Below, piece after piece: positions 1 to 6,530 of a stretch of DNA of 47,049 nucleotides. Every line of letters begins with the position of its first letter. Position 1 is the stretch's first letter. Below the pieces are notes generated by a model. That model saw only the letters and a program-made list of their open reading frames with translations, did not search any database and was not told the origin of the DNA. Location of the stretch: assembly GCA_017645305.1 (NCBI GenBank), contig JAGCPD010000044.1, positions 1 through 47,049 on the forward strand, given 5' to 3'. A program made the translations under genes and the position numbers. This DNA is from Bacteroidaceae bacterium (GTDB taxonomy: Bacteria > Bacteroidota > Bacteroidia > Bacteroidales > Bacteroidaceae).

Positions 1-24
1 TCGTGCATTAATTTTGATACTCAT
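1..24 (-). CDS. start of an unidentified gene running off the left edge
   Basis: An ATG on the minus strand at 24 opens a frame that stays open to the window edge (MSIKINAR). In Bacteroidales, smalltalk genes are usually followed by an N-acetylmuramoyl-L-alanine amidase gene, and this frame sits in that place, but eight residues are too few to identify anything. The assignment as a gene is inferred from position only. Confidence 0.3.
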
Positions 25-59
25 GATTCTAATTACTTTTAAAATTTAACAATAGATTT

Positions 60-126
60 TTTCGTTTGGTTTTCGTTTTCGTTACTAAAGTCTAAAACTG
101 TTTTCGTTTTCGTTTTCGTTTGTTGA
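60..126. repeat. TTTTCG-rich simple repeat
   Basis: The TTTTCG unit recurs several times between the left-edge frame and the smalltalk gene, interrupted by TTACTAAAGTCTAAAACTG. The segment at 70-90 recurs identically at 26930-26950 in the yebC-dnaB spacer, so it is a dispersed intergenic repeat and not part of a gene. Confidence 0.7.
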
Positions 127-133
127 CTTTCGT

Positions 134-238
134 TTAAAATCTTCTCATGCAACTGGTGATGCCCAGTGCAGTAAGGAATGCTGTGAGCGCAGCTACTATC
201 ACCTTCACTATCAGCTCAATAATTCTTTTGTTTTTCAT
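134..238 (-). CDS. smalltalk family small membrane protein (34 aa)
   Basis: This 34-residue frame has a short basic N-terminus (MKNKR), one hydrophobic helix (about residues 9-26) and the ending LGITSCMRRF. That matches the Bacteroidales smalltalk family, which typically ends in LGVTSC. The family is usually found between an HU-like gene and a phage-type amidase gene; its function is unknown to me. Here no HU gene lies upstream: the next 700 bases are non-coding with repeats. The cysteine near the C-terminus is retained. A TAnnTTTG element at 442-449 faces this gene, but a hairpin terminator at 351-376 lies between them. Recognition rests on sequence pattern and gene size. Confidence 0.75.
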   Translation of the reverse strand: MKNKRIIELIVKVIVAALTAFLTALGITSCMRRF

Positions 239-348
239 AATTAATTGGTTAGCGATTCATTGTTAATTGTTAATTGAAATAGGGTTAGCGCCTGTCAAAT
301 ATTTTCCTCTCATTATTAATTATCCATTATCAATTATCCATTGTCCAT

Positions 349-435
349 TAAAATCCCCCGCAAGGGGATTTTTTTCGCCCCTTAAGTGCCGCAAAATTTT
401 TACTTAGGAGCAGCATCTGCAACCCTTATCTTTTC
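349..435 (-). ncRNA. candidate small RNA or leader upstream of smalltalk
   Basis: A TAnnTTTG promoter on the minus strand at 442-449 is followed by about 85 bases without a reading frame. They contain a GCAG/CTGC hairpin and end in the AAATCCCC/GGGGATTT hairpin at 351-371. Promoter, structured body and terminator-like end fit a small RNA or an attenuating leader for the smalltalk gene. No known RNA family was recognised with confidence. Confidence 0.35.
351..376. terminator. hairpin terminator, better on the plus strand
   Basis: An eight-base-pair stem AAATCCCC/GGGGATTT with a five-base loop is followed on the plus strand by a T run, and on the minus strand by TTTTAATGG. No plus-strand gene is visible to its left in the window, so its client may be the leftward candidate RNA. 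Confidence 0.6.
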
Positions 436-441
436 ACAGTG

Positions 442-449
442 CAAAGGTA
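442..449 (-). promoter_or_regulatory. Bacteroidetes -7 box (TACCTTTG) facing smalltalk
   Basis: CAAAGGTA on the plus strand reads TACCTTTG on the minus strand, matching TAnnTTTG. It would drive the candidate small RNA and possibly the smalltalk gene. Confidence 0.5.
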
Positions 450-503
450 TGACATTGCCATTGCGGTTCACGAATAAATGACAAACTTTTTTCACATTTT
501 TTT

Positions 504-664
504 TGACGCGGTCATTTGGTCATTTGGTCATTTGTCAAAATCGAAAACAAACATTGTCAAAACCGCCACTATAATATAAATATTTTATATTTATATATAG
601 TGAGCAAATGACAGCACTTTCAAAACGAAAATGACAAATGACCAAATGACCATCTTGACCGCAG
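504..664. repeat. large inverted repeat with GGTCATTT iterons and AT-rich core
   Basis: The left arm (504-543) holds three direct copies of GGTCATTT at 510-533. The right arm (626-664) is its near-complete reverse complement, with AAATGACC at 636-643 and 644-651, and both arms end in a CGGTCA/TGACCG-type flank. Between them sits an AT-only near-palindrome bounded by CACTATA and TATAGTG (567-602). Iterons flanking an AT-rich core resemble replication origins or recombination sites of mobile elements. A further copy of the unit lies at 8937-8963, beside the VirE-type gene. Function is inferred. Confidence 0.7.
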
Positions 665-959
665 TATTTATGTTATGTGCTTGATATTTAGCGCTTTAGA
701 TGCGATAACAATGAACTCGCCACAATTAGAATCCATGATATCAGCCGCCAAAATGGGCAGTTTTGGTGTAAAAATGAGGTAATTTGCCTCCAGAATCTGC
801 AAAAATTTGTCTCACTTTCTATTTAATTTTTCACTTTTTACTTTTCATTTTTCACCTTATTTTGTATCTTTGCATGTTGAATCGGAAGAATTTCACGAGC
901 CGGTTCGATAAGAATAATAACGAACAACTGGGTAACACCAGCTGACTAAATCAAAGAAA
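665..959. other. non-coding leader region of the methylase gene
   Basis: This stretch has no convincing gene. A 22-codon frame beginning at 711 (MNSPQLESMISAAK...) ends at a TAA near 779 and has no recognisable signature. T-rich runs at 815-860 precede the promoter at 865-872. The leader from promoter to the methylase ATG is about 85 bases. Confidence 0.5.
865..872 (+). promoter_or_regulatory. -7 box (TATCTTTG) for the methylase/DpnI cluster
   Basis: TATCTTTG matches the TAnnTTTG consensus and lies about 88 bases before the methylase ATG. No other consensus box was seen inside the cluster, so it may drive all genes to 4205. Confidence 0.6.
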
Positions 960-1850
960 ATGAAAGCATTTTCAAAAGCAAAACCCTTTATCAAGTGGGT
1001 TGGAGGTAAGGGGCAACTCATTGAACAACTGGATGCACAGCTGCCAGCTGACTTTGATAATTGGGAAGATGTGACATACATCGAACCATTTGTTGGAGGA
1101 GGAGCCATGCTCTTCTATATGTTGCAGCAATACCCCAATATTTGTCATGCAGTCATTAACGATGTGAACTCAGATTTGACAACTTGTTATCGTACGGTAA
1201 GGGATATGCCAGAGCAGCTAATTACTTCTCTGATGGAAATTCAGAACGCCTATAATGCGCTGGAAACAGAAAAAGGCCGCAAGGAATTCTTCCTGGCAGT
1301 TCGCGACCGCTACAACGAGAAGAATCTTGCCCCGTTAGAGAATACTACCAAGTTCTTCTTCCTTAATCGTACTTGCTTTAACGGCCTTTACCGTGTGAAT
1401 AAGAAAGGACTATTCAATGTTCCGTTCGGCAAATATACCAATCCGCAGATTTGCGACCCAGCGACCATCCGAAGGGATAGCGAGTTACTGCAACGTGTAG
1501 AGATTCTTACAGGCGACTTTGAAGCTACTTTTGATCACGCGCAGGGTAGCACACTTTTCTATTTCGACCCTCCATATCGCCCGCTCAGTGACACGTCCAG
1601 CTTTAACGATTATGCTAAAGAGGCGTTTAATGATGATGCACAGATTCGCTTGAAGGAATACTGTGACCACATAGACGATGCTGGTTTCCAATTCATGCTC
1701 AGTAACTCAGATTGCAAGGGAAAGAATGAGGACGATAATTTCTTTGATGTGCTTTATGGAGCATATAATAGAACTCGCATCTATGAACAGAATGGGACTC
1801 CGAATATTGTAATAAGAAACTATCAAATCCAAGAATCATGGCAAAGATAA
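960..1850 (+). CDS. Dam-type (D12 class) DNA adenine N6-methyltransferase
   Basis: A D12-class methylase transfers a methyl group from S-adenosylmethionine to adenine. Visible are the N-terminal FIKWVGGKGQL (10-20), the SAM-binding EPFVGGGA (42-49) and catalytic DPPY at 203-206. The recognition hairpin NGLYRVNKKGLFNVPFGKY (from N141) keeps L143, R145 and P155, equivalent to L122, R124 and P134 of E. coli Dam, which points to GATC specificity. The overall pattern is closest to M.DpnII (DpnM). Oddity: the C-terminal basic loop seen in Dam and DpnM (an R-G-K-x-x-E-I/L segment) is shorter and replaced by YEQNGTPN, so activity or specificity may be altered. It overlaps the KilA-N gene by 13 bases. 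Length, 296 aa, is normal. Confidence 0.93.
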   Translation: MKAFSKAKPFIKWVGGKGQLIEQLDAQLPADFDNWEDVTYIEPFVGGGAMLFYMLQQYPNICHAVINDVNSDLTTCYRTVRDMPEQLITSLMEIQNAYNALETEKGRKEFFLAVRDRYNEKNLAPLENTTKFFFLNRTCFNGLYRVNKKGLFNVPFGKYTNPQICDPATIRRDSELLQRVEILTGDFEATFDHAQGSTLFYFDPPYRPLSDTSSFNDYAKEAFNDDAQIRLKEYCDHIDDAGFQFMLSNSDCKGKNEDDNFFDVLYGAYNRTRIYEQNGTPNIVIRNYQIQESWQR

Positions 1851-2638
1851 AAGTTGAGAATACAGAGATTACTGTCGTTAGCATGCAGAACGAAGATTAT
1901 ATCTCGCTAACCGACATGGCTCACAGCCAGATGCAAGAGCACATTGTATTCAGATGGATGAGCTTGAAGAGTACAATAGAATATCTCGGTGAATGGGAGA
2001 TGTTGTATAACCCTAATTTTAATTGTACCGAATTCGATACAATTAGGAATGCTGCTGGAAGCAACAACTTTGTTTTGTCTGTCAAGGCATGGATTGAGCG
2101 AACGGGCGCAATTGGTATTATGGCTAAAGCTGGCCGTTATGGAGGCACATACGCGCACAGGGACATTGCTTATCACTTCGGCATGTGGATAAGCCCGCGT
2201 TTCCAACTTTTGCTAGTCAAGGAGTATCAACGTCTCAAGGCTGACGAGCAGAAGCAACTTGCATGGTCAGCCAAGCGCGAACTTTCGAAAATCAACTACC
2301 GCATCCATACCGATGCTATTAAGAGTAAGCTTATTCCTGCCGAAGTAACTCGTGAGCAAGCAGCAATGAAGTATGCCGAGGAGGCCGACGTATTGAATGT
2401 GGCGATGTTTGGCATGACTGCCAAACAATGGCGCGAGGCCAATCCAGAACTCAAGGGCAATATCCGCGATTATGCCACCATCAATGAGCTCATCTGTCTC
2501 TCGAATATGGAAAATATCAACGCCGTGCTCATCAACGACGGTATGCCACAAGGCGAACGACTCGTAAAACTTAATCAGATTGCCATCCAGCAGATGCAGG
2601 TGCTGGAGGATAATGAAGGACGAAAACTGTTGAAATAG
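1838..2638 (+). CDS. KilA-N domain protein
   Basis: KilA-N is a DNA-binding domain of phage and large DNA virus proteins. The N-terminal 150 residues show the domain pattern: ISLTDMAHSQ early, then GRYGGTYAHRDIAYHFGMWI and SPRFQLLLVKEYQRL. The C-terminal half (about 150-266) is helical and charged, as in the common Bacteroidetes KilA-N proteins of about 265 aa. Its ATG lies inside the end of the methylase gene, so translation is probably coupled, and the DpnI-like gene follows 19 bases after its stop. Such proteins are often carried by prophages and elements as regulators. A role in controlling the flanking methylase or nuclease is only inferred from position. Confidence 0.88.
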   Translation: MAKIKVENTEITVVSMQNEDYISLTDMAHSQMQEHIVFRWMSLKSTIEYLGEWEMLYNPNFNCTEFDTIRNAAGSNNFVLSVKAWIERTGAIGIMAKAGRYGGTYAHRDIAYHFGMWISPRFQLLLVKEYQRLKADEQKQLAWSAKRELSKINYRIHTDAIKSKLIPAEVTREQAAMKYAEEADVLNVAMFGMTAKQWREANPELKGNIRDYATINELICLSNMENINAVLINDGMPQGERLVKLNQIAIQQMQVLEDNEGRKLLK

Positions 2639-2657
2639 ACTTAACGGACAGAGAACT

Positions 2658-3425
2658 ATGAATCTAAGATTTGATACTTCGTTGGCAGAAGGATATAAAA
2701 GTCCAAGTCAGATTGCTCGCGTGCTGACAGAGGATTGGTTGGCACGAAACATGTATTGCCCTATTTGTGGCGAAGTATCTATTCGTCGAGCAGAACCTAA
2801 TGCCCCCGTTAAGGACTACGTTTGCGAGAAATGTAAGGCGCAATATGAACTGAAAAGTATGAAATCTGATAGTGAAAGATTCCAAACTACGGTTCAAGAT
2901 GGCGTTTACCGAACAATGATTAGCAGAATTACATCGCTTGACAATCCTAGCTTCTTTTTTATGCACTATAACCGATATGAAGTCAACAATTTGGTTATTG
3001 TGCCAAAATGTTTCTTTACGCCGTCTGTTATTAAGAAACGAGTAGCATTAAAAAGTACTGCGGAGAGAGCTGGATGGGAAGGATGTGTAATACAGATGAA
3101 TGAGATACCTGCAACCGCTAAGATTCCCATTATCATAAATGGAGAGGTCCGACCAATTCCAGATGTGGTATTTCAATATCAACGGGTGTATAATTTACAA
3201 ACGAAATCGGTAGAGAGTCGTGGTTGGCTGATGGACACATTACATCTTGTGGAACGTCTTGACGAGACTTTTACAATTAAACAGATGTACTCATTTGTTG
3301 ACGAGTTGCAAATGAAATATCCAAACAATAATCACATTCCTGACAAAATTCGTCAGCAACTGCAATTCCTTCGCGATAAAGGATTCATAGAGTTTAAGGG
3401 ACGTGGTGTTTATAAAAAGATTTAG
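2658..3425 (+). CDS. DpnI-like methyl-directed restriction endonuclease
   Basis: DpnI cuts GATC only when the adenine is methylated. This 255-residue protein aligns along its whole length with pneumococcal DpnI (254 aa). The PD-(D/E)XK catalytic residues D53, E64 and K66 are at the same positions as in DpnI. The zinc cysteines C34, C37, C56 and C59 are present. The C-terminal winged-helix half ends in HIPDKIRQQLQFLRDKGFIE and KGRGVYKKI, almost the DpnI ending. Nothing indicates inactivation. It lies in one strand run with a Dam-type methylase whose product should be its substrate, which is paradoxical. The next gene starts two bases after its stop. Base composition is more AT-rich than the VirE block further right. 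Confidence 0.95.
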   Translation: MNLRFDTSLAEGYKSPSQIARVLTEDWLARNMYCPICGEVSIRRAEPNAPVKDYVCEKCKAQYELKSMKSDSERFQTTVQDGVYRTMISRITSLDNPSFFFMHYNRYEVNNLVIVPKCFFTPSVIKKRVALKSTAERAGWEGCVIQMNEIPATAKIPIIINGEVRPIPDVVFQYQRVYNLQTKSVESRGWLMDTLHLVERLDETFTIKQMYSFVDELQMKYPNNNHIPDKIRQQLQFLRDKGFIEFKGRGVYKKI

Positions 3426-3427
3426 TT

Positions 3428-3757
3428 ATGGCAGAATTTGTAATTTACACTACAGAAGGGTTTACCCAAGACCCCAATGGCAATGACATCGAGAATTGCC
3501 AAATGCTTGGAATTGCCAAAGGAAAGGACAAAGTGGAGGCCAAAGACAATCTGCTGAAAGACAATCCGTGGATTGCGGAGGCTGGTTTCGACAGTTCAAA
3601 GTTTGTTGTTGAGCAATTACTATCAGATGAAGAACGAGTCGCCATTAAGGAGGTGTTAGATTATCTCTGGGATGATGAAAAAAGGCATTATGAAGAGAGT
3701 GGGAGGCCAGATAATCATATCTTCCCTATATTGAAACGTCTTAAAGCATCTATTTAG
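3428..3757 (+). CDS. small acidic protein in the DpnD position
   Basis: This 109-residue protein begins AEFVIYTTEGFTQDPNGND and continues with a GIAKGKDKVEAKDNLLKDNPWI segment; the C-terminal 40 residues are helical and rich in E and D. It follows the nuclease gene by two bases, so the two are surely co-translated. In pneumococcus the DpnI gene (dpnC) is followed by dpnD, of unknown function, and this gene takes that position. I cannot prove homology by eye. A helper or inhibitor of the nuclease is a reasonable guess but not shown. Confidence 0.75.
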   Translation: MAEFVIYTTEGFTQDPNGNDIENCQMLGIAKGKDKVEAKDNLLKDNPWIAEAGFDSSKFVVEQLLSDEERVAIKEVLDYLWDDEKRHYEESGRPDNHIFPILKRLKASI

Positions 3758-3758
3758 G

Positions 3759-4205
3759 ATGGTTCCTCATTACTATAATTATGAGTTGATGAAGAAAATC
3801 AACGGCGACACACAGATGACCGATGTTTGGCGACTGCCCGCAATCGCTCCGTGGGAAAAATCGTGTGGCAAACACCCGACACAAAAACCATTGGGATTGT
3901 TGAGTCGTATCATTATGGCATCGACAAAAGCAGGAGCCTGGATTCTTGACCCATTTGCTGGCTCTTCTACAACAGGAGTTGCCGCCAACCTACTTGGGCG
4001 TAGATTCCTTGGCATAGAACGCGAAAACGAGTTCGCCGCCATCAGTAAGGCTCGCCGAGAAGAAATTGAGAACATCCGAACATTTGCGACTTACAAGAGG
4101 AAGATTCCAGATATTGTGAAGGCCGAGGATACACAGACAAGCTGCTTTGCATGTCACGAAGATATGATTGAGAGTCTTCCTTTCTTGGGAGAAGTTGAGG
4201 TGTAA
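3759..4205 (+). pseudogene. C-terminal half of a beta-class DNA methyltransferase
   Basis: The 148 residues correspond to the C-terminal part of an N6-adenine/N4-cytosine methyltransferase of the class with the SAM site at the C-terminus. GKHPTQKPLGLLSRII is followed by the SAM-binding ILDPFAGSSTTGVAA and then GRRFLGIE. The catalytic (D/S/N)PP(Y/W) half, expected upstream, is absent: the frame is closed by a TGA at 3732 and the truncation falls within a few bases of the previous gene's stop. It cannot methylate on its own. The DpnII system has a second methylase (DpnA) of this class, so this may be what is left of such a gene after replacement of the upstream part. Specificity cannot be read. 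Confidence 0.82.
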
Positions 4206-4416
4206 AATTTGCACCACAAAGATGGCTCTTGATGCTCTCTTCGAAAATGATGAGGGCATCGAGTTTTCATGGGGTTAAAACTAAAAACAACAGATTATAG
4301 AAATAGTATGATTTGGCAGGAGTCTCTCGACATTTTCCTCTTTTCTACCAAAAAAAAAGTTTCTTCCGTTGTGAATTTTTCGCTCGGAATTGAGTCGGAA
4401 ATTGGAAAAATTTTCG

Positions 4417-4424
4417 TACCTTTG
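4417..4424 (+). promoter_or_regulatory. -7 box (TACCTTTG) for the QGNY gene pair
   Basis: TACCTTTG, 57 bases before the ATG at 4482, matches the consensus. The spacer 4206-4416 otherwise holds only an 18-codon frame at 4222-4278 with no recognisable content. Confidence 0.6.
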
Positions 4425-4481
4425 AGCCTCATTTTGAAATGAGGGTTTGCTTTTCCCTTTAATCATAAACACTTTTGACAA

Positions 4482-5027
4482 ATGACGACCAATTATATTG
4501 ATTATAACGAATTGTCGCATGATGCGCGACGTGCGCTCGAGAAGGAGCGCGAAAAAAGAATAGAAAGCGTTCACGAGGTGGACAGGTTCCTGCAAATACT
4601 GGAATCGGCGGACGAACTGGTTTCGAACGCCAACGAATATGCAACCCAACTGGTGAAGCAGAGGGAGGAGAACGAAATCCTGCGCCAGCAGCTTAAGGAG
4701 GAGAAGGAGGCAAGGGCAAAGGTGGAGATGCAGCTGAACGAGATGAACAAGCTCTCTGCCGGGGTTGCCAAGAAGTCGTCGCAGGAGGGGCTGGAGAAGG
4801 CCTTCCGTATCTACATCAACACATCGAAGCGCAAGACGCAAGCCAAGCGCGAGGTGGCGCGGGCTCAGTTGCTGGACTTCATCACCACGGCGAAGCTGGA
4901 GATGCCGGAGGACATCATGGAGATGCTGAATCACCTCGATGATGAACAGCCCGATGCGAAGGTGGTGAACGTGCAGGGGAACTACAACGACATCCATAAC
5001 AACGAAACGGTGAACAGTAAAGCTTGA
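4482..5027 (+). CDS. coiled-coil protein with C-terminal VQGNY-type motif
   Basis: This 181-residue protein of unknown function is mostly a charged coiled coil (about residues 10-95, rich in E, K and R), followed by a basic helical part (about 100-150). It ends with VVNVQGNYNDIHNNETVN, which recurs near the N-terminus of the next protein. Its stop (TGA 5025-5027) is six bases before the ATG of that gene. There is no signal peptide or membrane helix, so it is probably cytoplasmic. The shared motif and tight spacing suggest the two products act together, perhaps by assembling through this motif; that is inference. Confidence 0.7.
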   Translation: MTTNYIDYNELSHDARRALEKEREKRIESVHEVDRFLQILESADELVSNANEYATQLVKQREENEILRQQLKEEKEARAKVEMQLNEMNKLSAGVAKKSSQEGLEKAFRIYINTSKRKTQAKREVARAQLLDFITTAKLEMPEDIMEMLNHLDDEQPDAKVVNVQGNYNDIHNNETVNSKA

Positions 5028-5032
5028 GGGGG

Positions 5033-5386
5033 ATGGCAGGCAATAAGGTATATGTGCAGGGAAACTACGTTGACGTGCACGACAATGAGGTGGTGAATCT
5101 CAATATAGACAAAGTCGGAACTTTGCAGATGGATGAGGGGACGACTGAAAGTGATGAAACCCTCCTGATGAAGCTTTCTCTCTGCTTCAAGGATGAGGAC
5201 ACGGCGAGGCGGTTCTTGACCTCGATTAAGGAACTGGACGATACGGAAACCGTACGTCTGGCGAAGAAGTATAGCAACTCGGGGCTCTGCACGGATACAT
5301 CGAAAGCCCTGTGGAAGCTACTTTCCGATGCTGGGCTCTACAAGACGGGCTATCCGAACTGGAACAAACAGATGAACCAGAGATAG
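5033..5386 (+). CDS. small protein with N-terminal VQGNY-type motif
   Basis: Begins MAGNKVYVQGNYVDVHDNEVVN, repeating the motif that closes the preceding protein. I chose ATG 5033 because it is preceded by a GAGGGGG run; an alternative TTG at 5024 overlaps the upstream stop. The rest (about residues 40-117) is helical with CFKDEDTARRFLTSIKEL and a GLCTDTSKALWKLLSDAGLY segment, possibly a small winged-helix or effector-binding fold. Short G-N/D-x-V-x-N motifs like this are frequent in small Bacteroidales proteins and may form beta structure. A terminator follows at 5414. No function is recognised. Confidence 0.7.
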   Translation: MAGNKVYVQGNYVDVHDNEVVNLNIDKVGTLQMDEGTTESDETLLMKLSLCFKDEDTARRFLTSIKELDDTETVRLAKKYSNSGLCTDTSKALWKLLSDAGLYKTGYPNWNKQMNQR

Positions 5387-5413
5387 TCTTGCACTATCAA
5401 CTCTCAAAACAAA

Positions 5414-5444
5414 GGGAATCGGCACTAAGTCGGTTCCCTTTTTT
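5414..5444 (+). terminator. intrinsic terminator after the QGNY pair
   Basis: The stem GGGAATCG/CGGTTCCC (one G-T pair) with a nine-base loop is followed by six T residues. It lies 28 bases after the stop at 5386. A weaker hairpin with a T run follows near 5493-5518. Confidence 0.8.
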
Positions 5445-5539
5445 GTGCTCCAGTTGATTGATAGTTGATGATTGGTTGATTAGAAGTTGACCGCTCCGAA
5501 ACGGGCGTTTTTTTCCTTTTATACACAAGGAAACTGCCT

Positions 5540-5547
5540 TACCTTTG
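5540..5547 (+). promoter_or_regulatory. -7 box (TACCTTTG) for the Rha/VirE unit
   Basis: TACCTTTG matches the consensus and lies about 258 bases ahead of the antirepressor ATG, leaving a long untranslated leader. Confidence 0.6.
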
Positions 5548-5554
5548 CACAGTC

Positions 5555-5804
5555 GAAAGTTGGAAACAACGACTCGGCGGTGCTCTTTGACTTATTGCTA
5601 CAACACACGCGACACACACATGTGCGACCACATGCGTACCCTTATAATTCTGATTCATGAAAGACACACATCAACAAAACTTTAATCATATTTAACCCCC
5701 GCTGAAAAGGCAGCGGGATGCTGAGTGAAGTGAGCAGAAGGAATCTCATGAGACAAGCTGGCCAGCGTTTCAGATGCCTCTTCCCTCGCTAAACTCACAA
5801 AACA
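5555..5804 (+). promoter_or_regulatory. long structured leader upstream of the antirepressor gene
   Basis: About 250 untranslated bases hold several possible hairpins: CCCGCTG/CAGCGGG with a six-base loop near 5698-5718, the palindrome TCTCATGAGA near 5742-5751, and the ten-base palindrome GCTGGCCAGC near 5757-5766. Such a leader before a phage-type regulator could be a regulatory RNA or carry operator sites. No known riboswitch was recognised. Confidence 0.35.
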
Positions 5805-6491
5805 ATGAATACAAATATTATTGTTCAGTCTCAACTGACACCACAGACAATGACGTCGCTCGAAATTGCCGAGCTGACAGGTAAACAACACAAAGACCTT
5901 ATGAGGGCCATCCGAAACATGGAGCCTGCATGGGAGAAAGTACATGGGCGCAAATTTGCGCTGATGTTCCGAGAGGTAAGAATTGGCAACGGAGCTGTCC
6001 GCCAGGAGCCCTGCTACCATCTCACCAAAATTGAGTGTCTGTACATCGCCACGAAGTTCAACGACGAGGCTCGCGCCAAGCTGGTGCTCCGTTGGCAGGA
6101 ACTGGAGATGGAAGATGCGGAACGTAAGATGTCAGATGTGAGATGCCTGCCCGAACCGAAGAAGATAATCGCCCTGGCTGACAAAAACATCGGTGAGGGA
6201 CTGCGCATGCTGAACGAGCCTGCCGAGGACACGCTGACCGCCACACAGGTGGCCAAGACGTTCAACATGACGGTCGCAGACTTCAACCACGTGCTCTGCG
6301 ACATGGGCATCCAGTACCGCCGGCACGGACGCTGGAATATCGCCGAAGAACTGCATGACCGCGACTTCGTGCGTCTGCGCACCTACGTCAGCTACACGTT
6401 GAAGGGTGAGAAGAAGGTACGCACGTACATGACATGGACGCTAGGCGGACTGAGATACCTGAACTCAAAACTTGGATACCCAAACTTTTGA
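5805..6491 (+). CDS. Rha/KilAC-type phage regulatory protein (antirepressor)
   Basis: Residues about 8-95 match the Rha family of phage regulators: LEIAELTGKQHKDLMRAIRN, then FREVRIGNGAVRQEPCYHLTKIECLYIATKF and a RWQELE end. The C-terminal part (about 145-228) resembles the antirepressor KilAC domain: TATQVAKTFNMTVADFNHVL, GIQYRRHGRWNI, then a TYMTWTLGGLRYL end. Proteins with this architecture control the lytic/lysogenic or element excision decision. The VirE-type gene follows within 40 bases and is probably co-transcribed. Translation start is the ATG after AAACAAC. No damage is visible. Confidence 0.88.
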   Translation: MNTNIIVQSQLTPQTMTSLEIAELTGKQHKDLMRAIRNMEPAWEKVHGRKFALMFREVRIGNGAVRQEPCYHLTKIECLYIATKFNDEARAKLVLRWQELEMEDAERKMSDVRCLPEPKKIIALADKNIGEGLRMLNEPAEDTLTATQVAKTFNMTVADFNHVLCDMGIQYRRHGRWNIAEELHDRDFVRLRTYVSYTLKGEKKVRTYMTWTLGGLRYLNSKLGYPNF

Positions 6492-6530
6492 TAATTGATA
6501 ATTGAAAATTGATAATTGAAAATTACCGAG

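Noticed and set aside
504..664. CRISPR array
   Set aside because: The direct repeats are eight bases long without spacers, and face an inverted copy. No cas gene is present.
893..1108. Minus-strand frame opposite the methylase start
   Set aside because: It lies over the promoter and the conserved N-terminus of the methylase and has no family resemblance.
4222..4278. 18-codon frame after the methylase remnant
   Set aside because: MALDALFENDEGIEFSWG has no recognisable family and no promoter or ribosome signal of its own; it may be the start of a lost gene.
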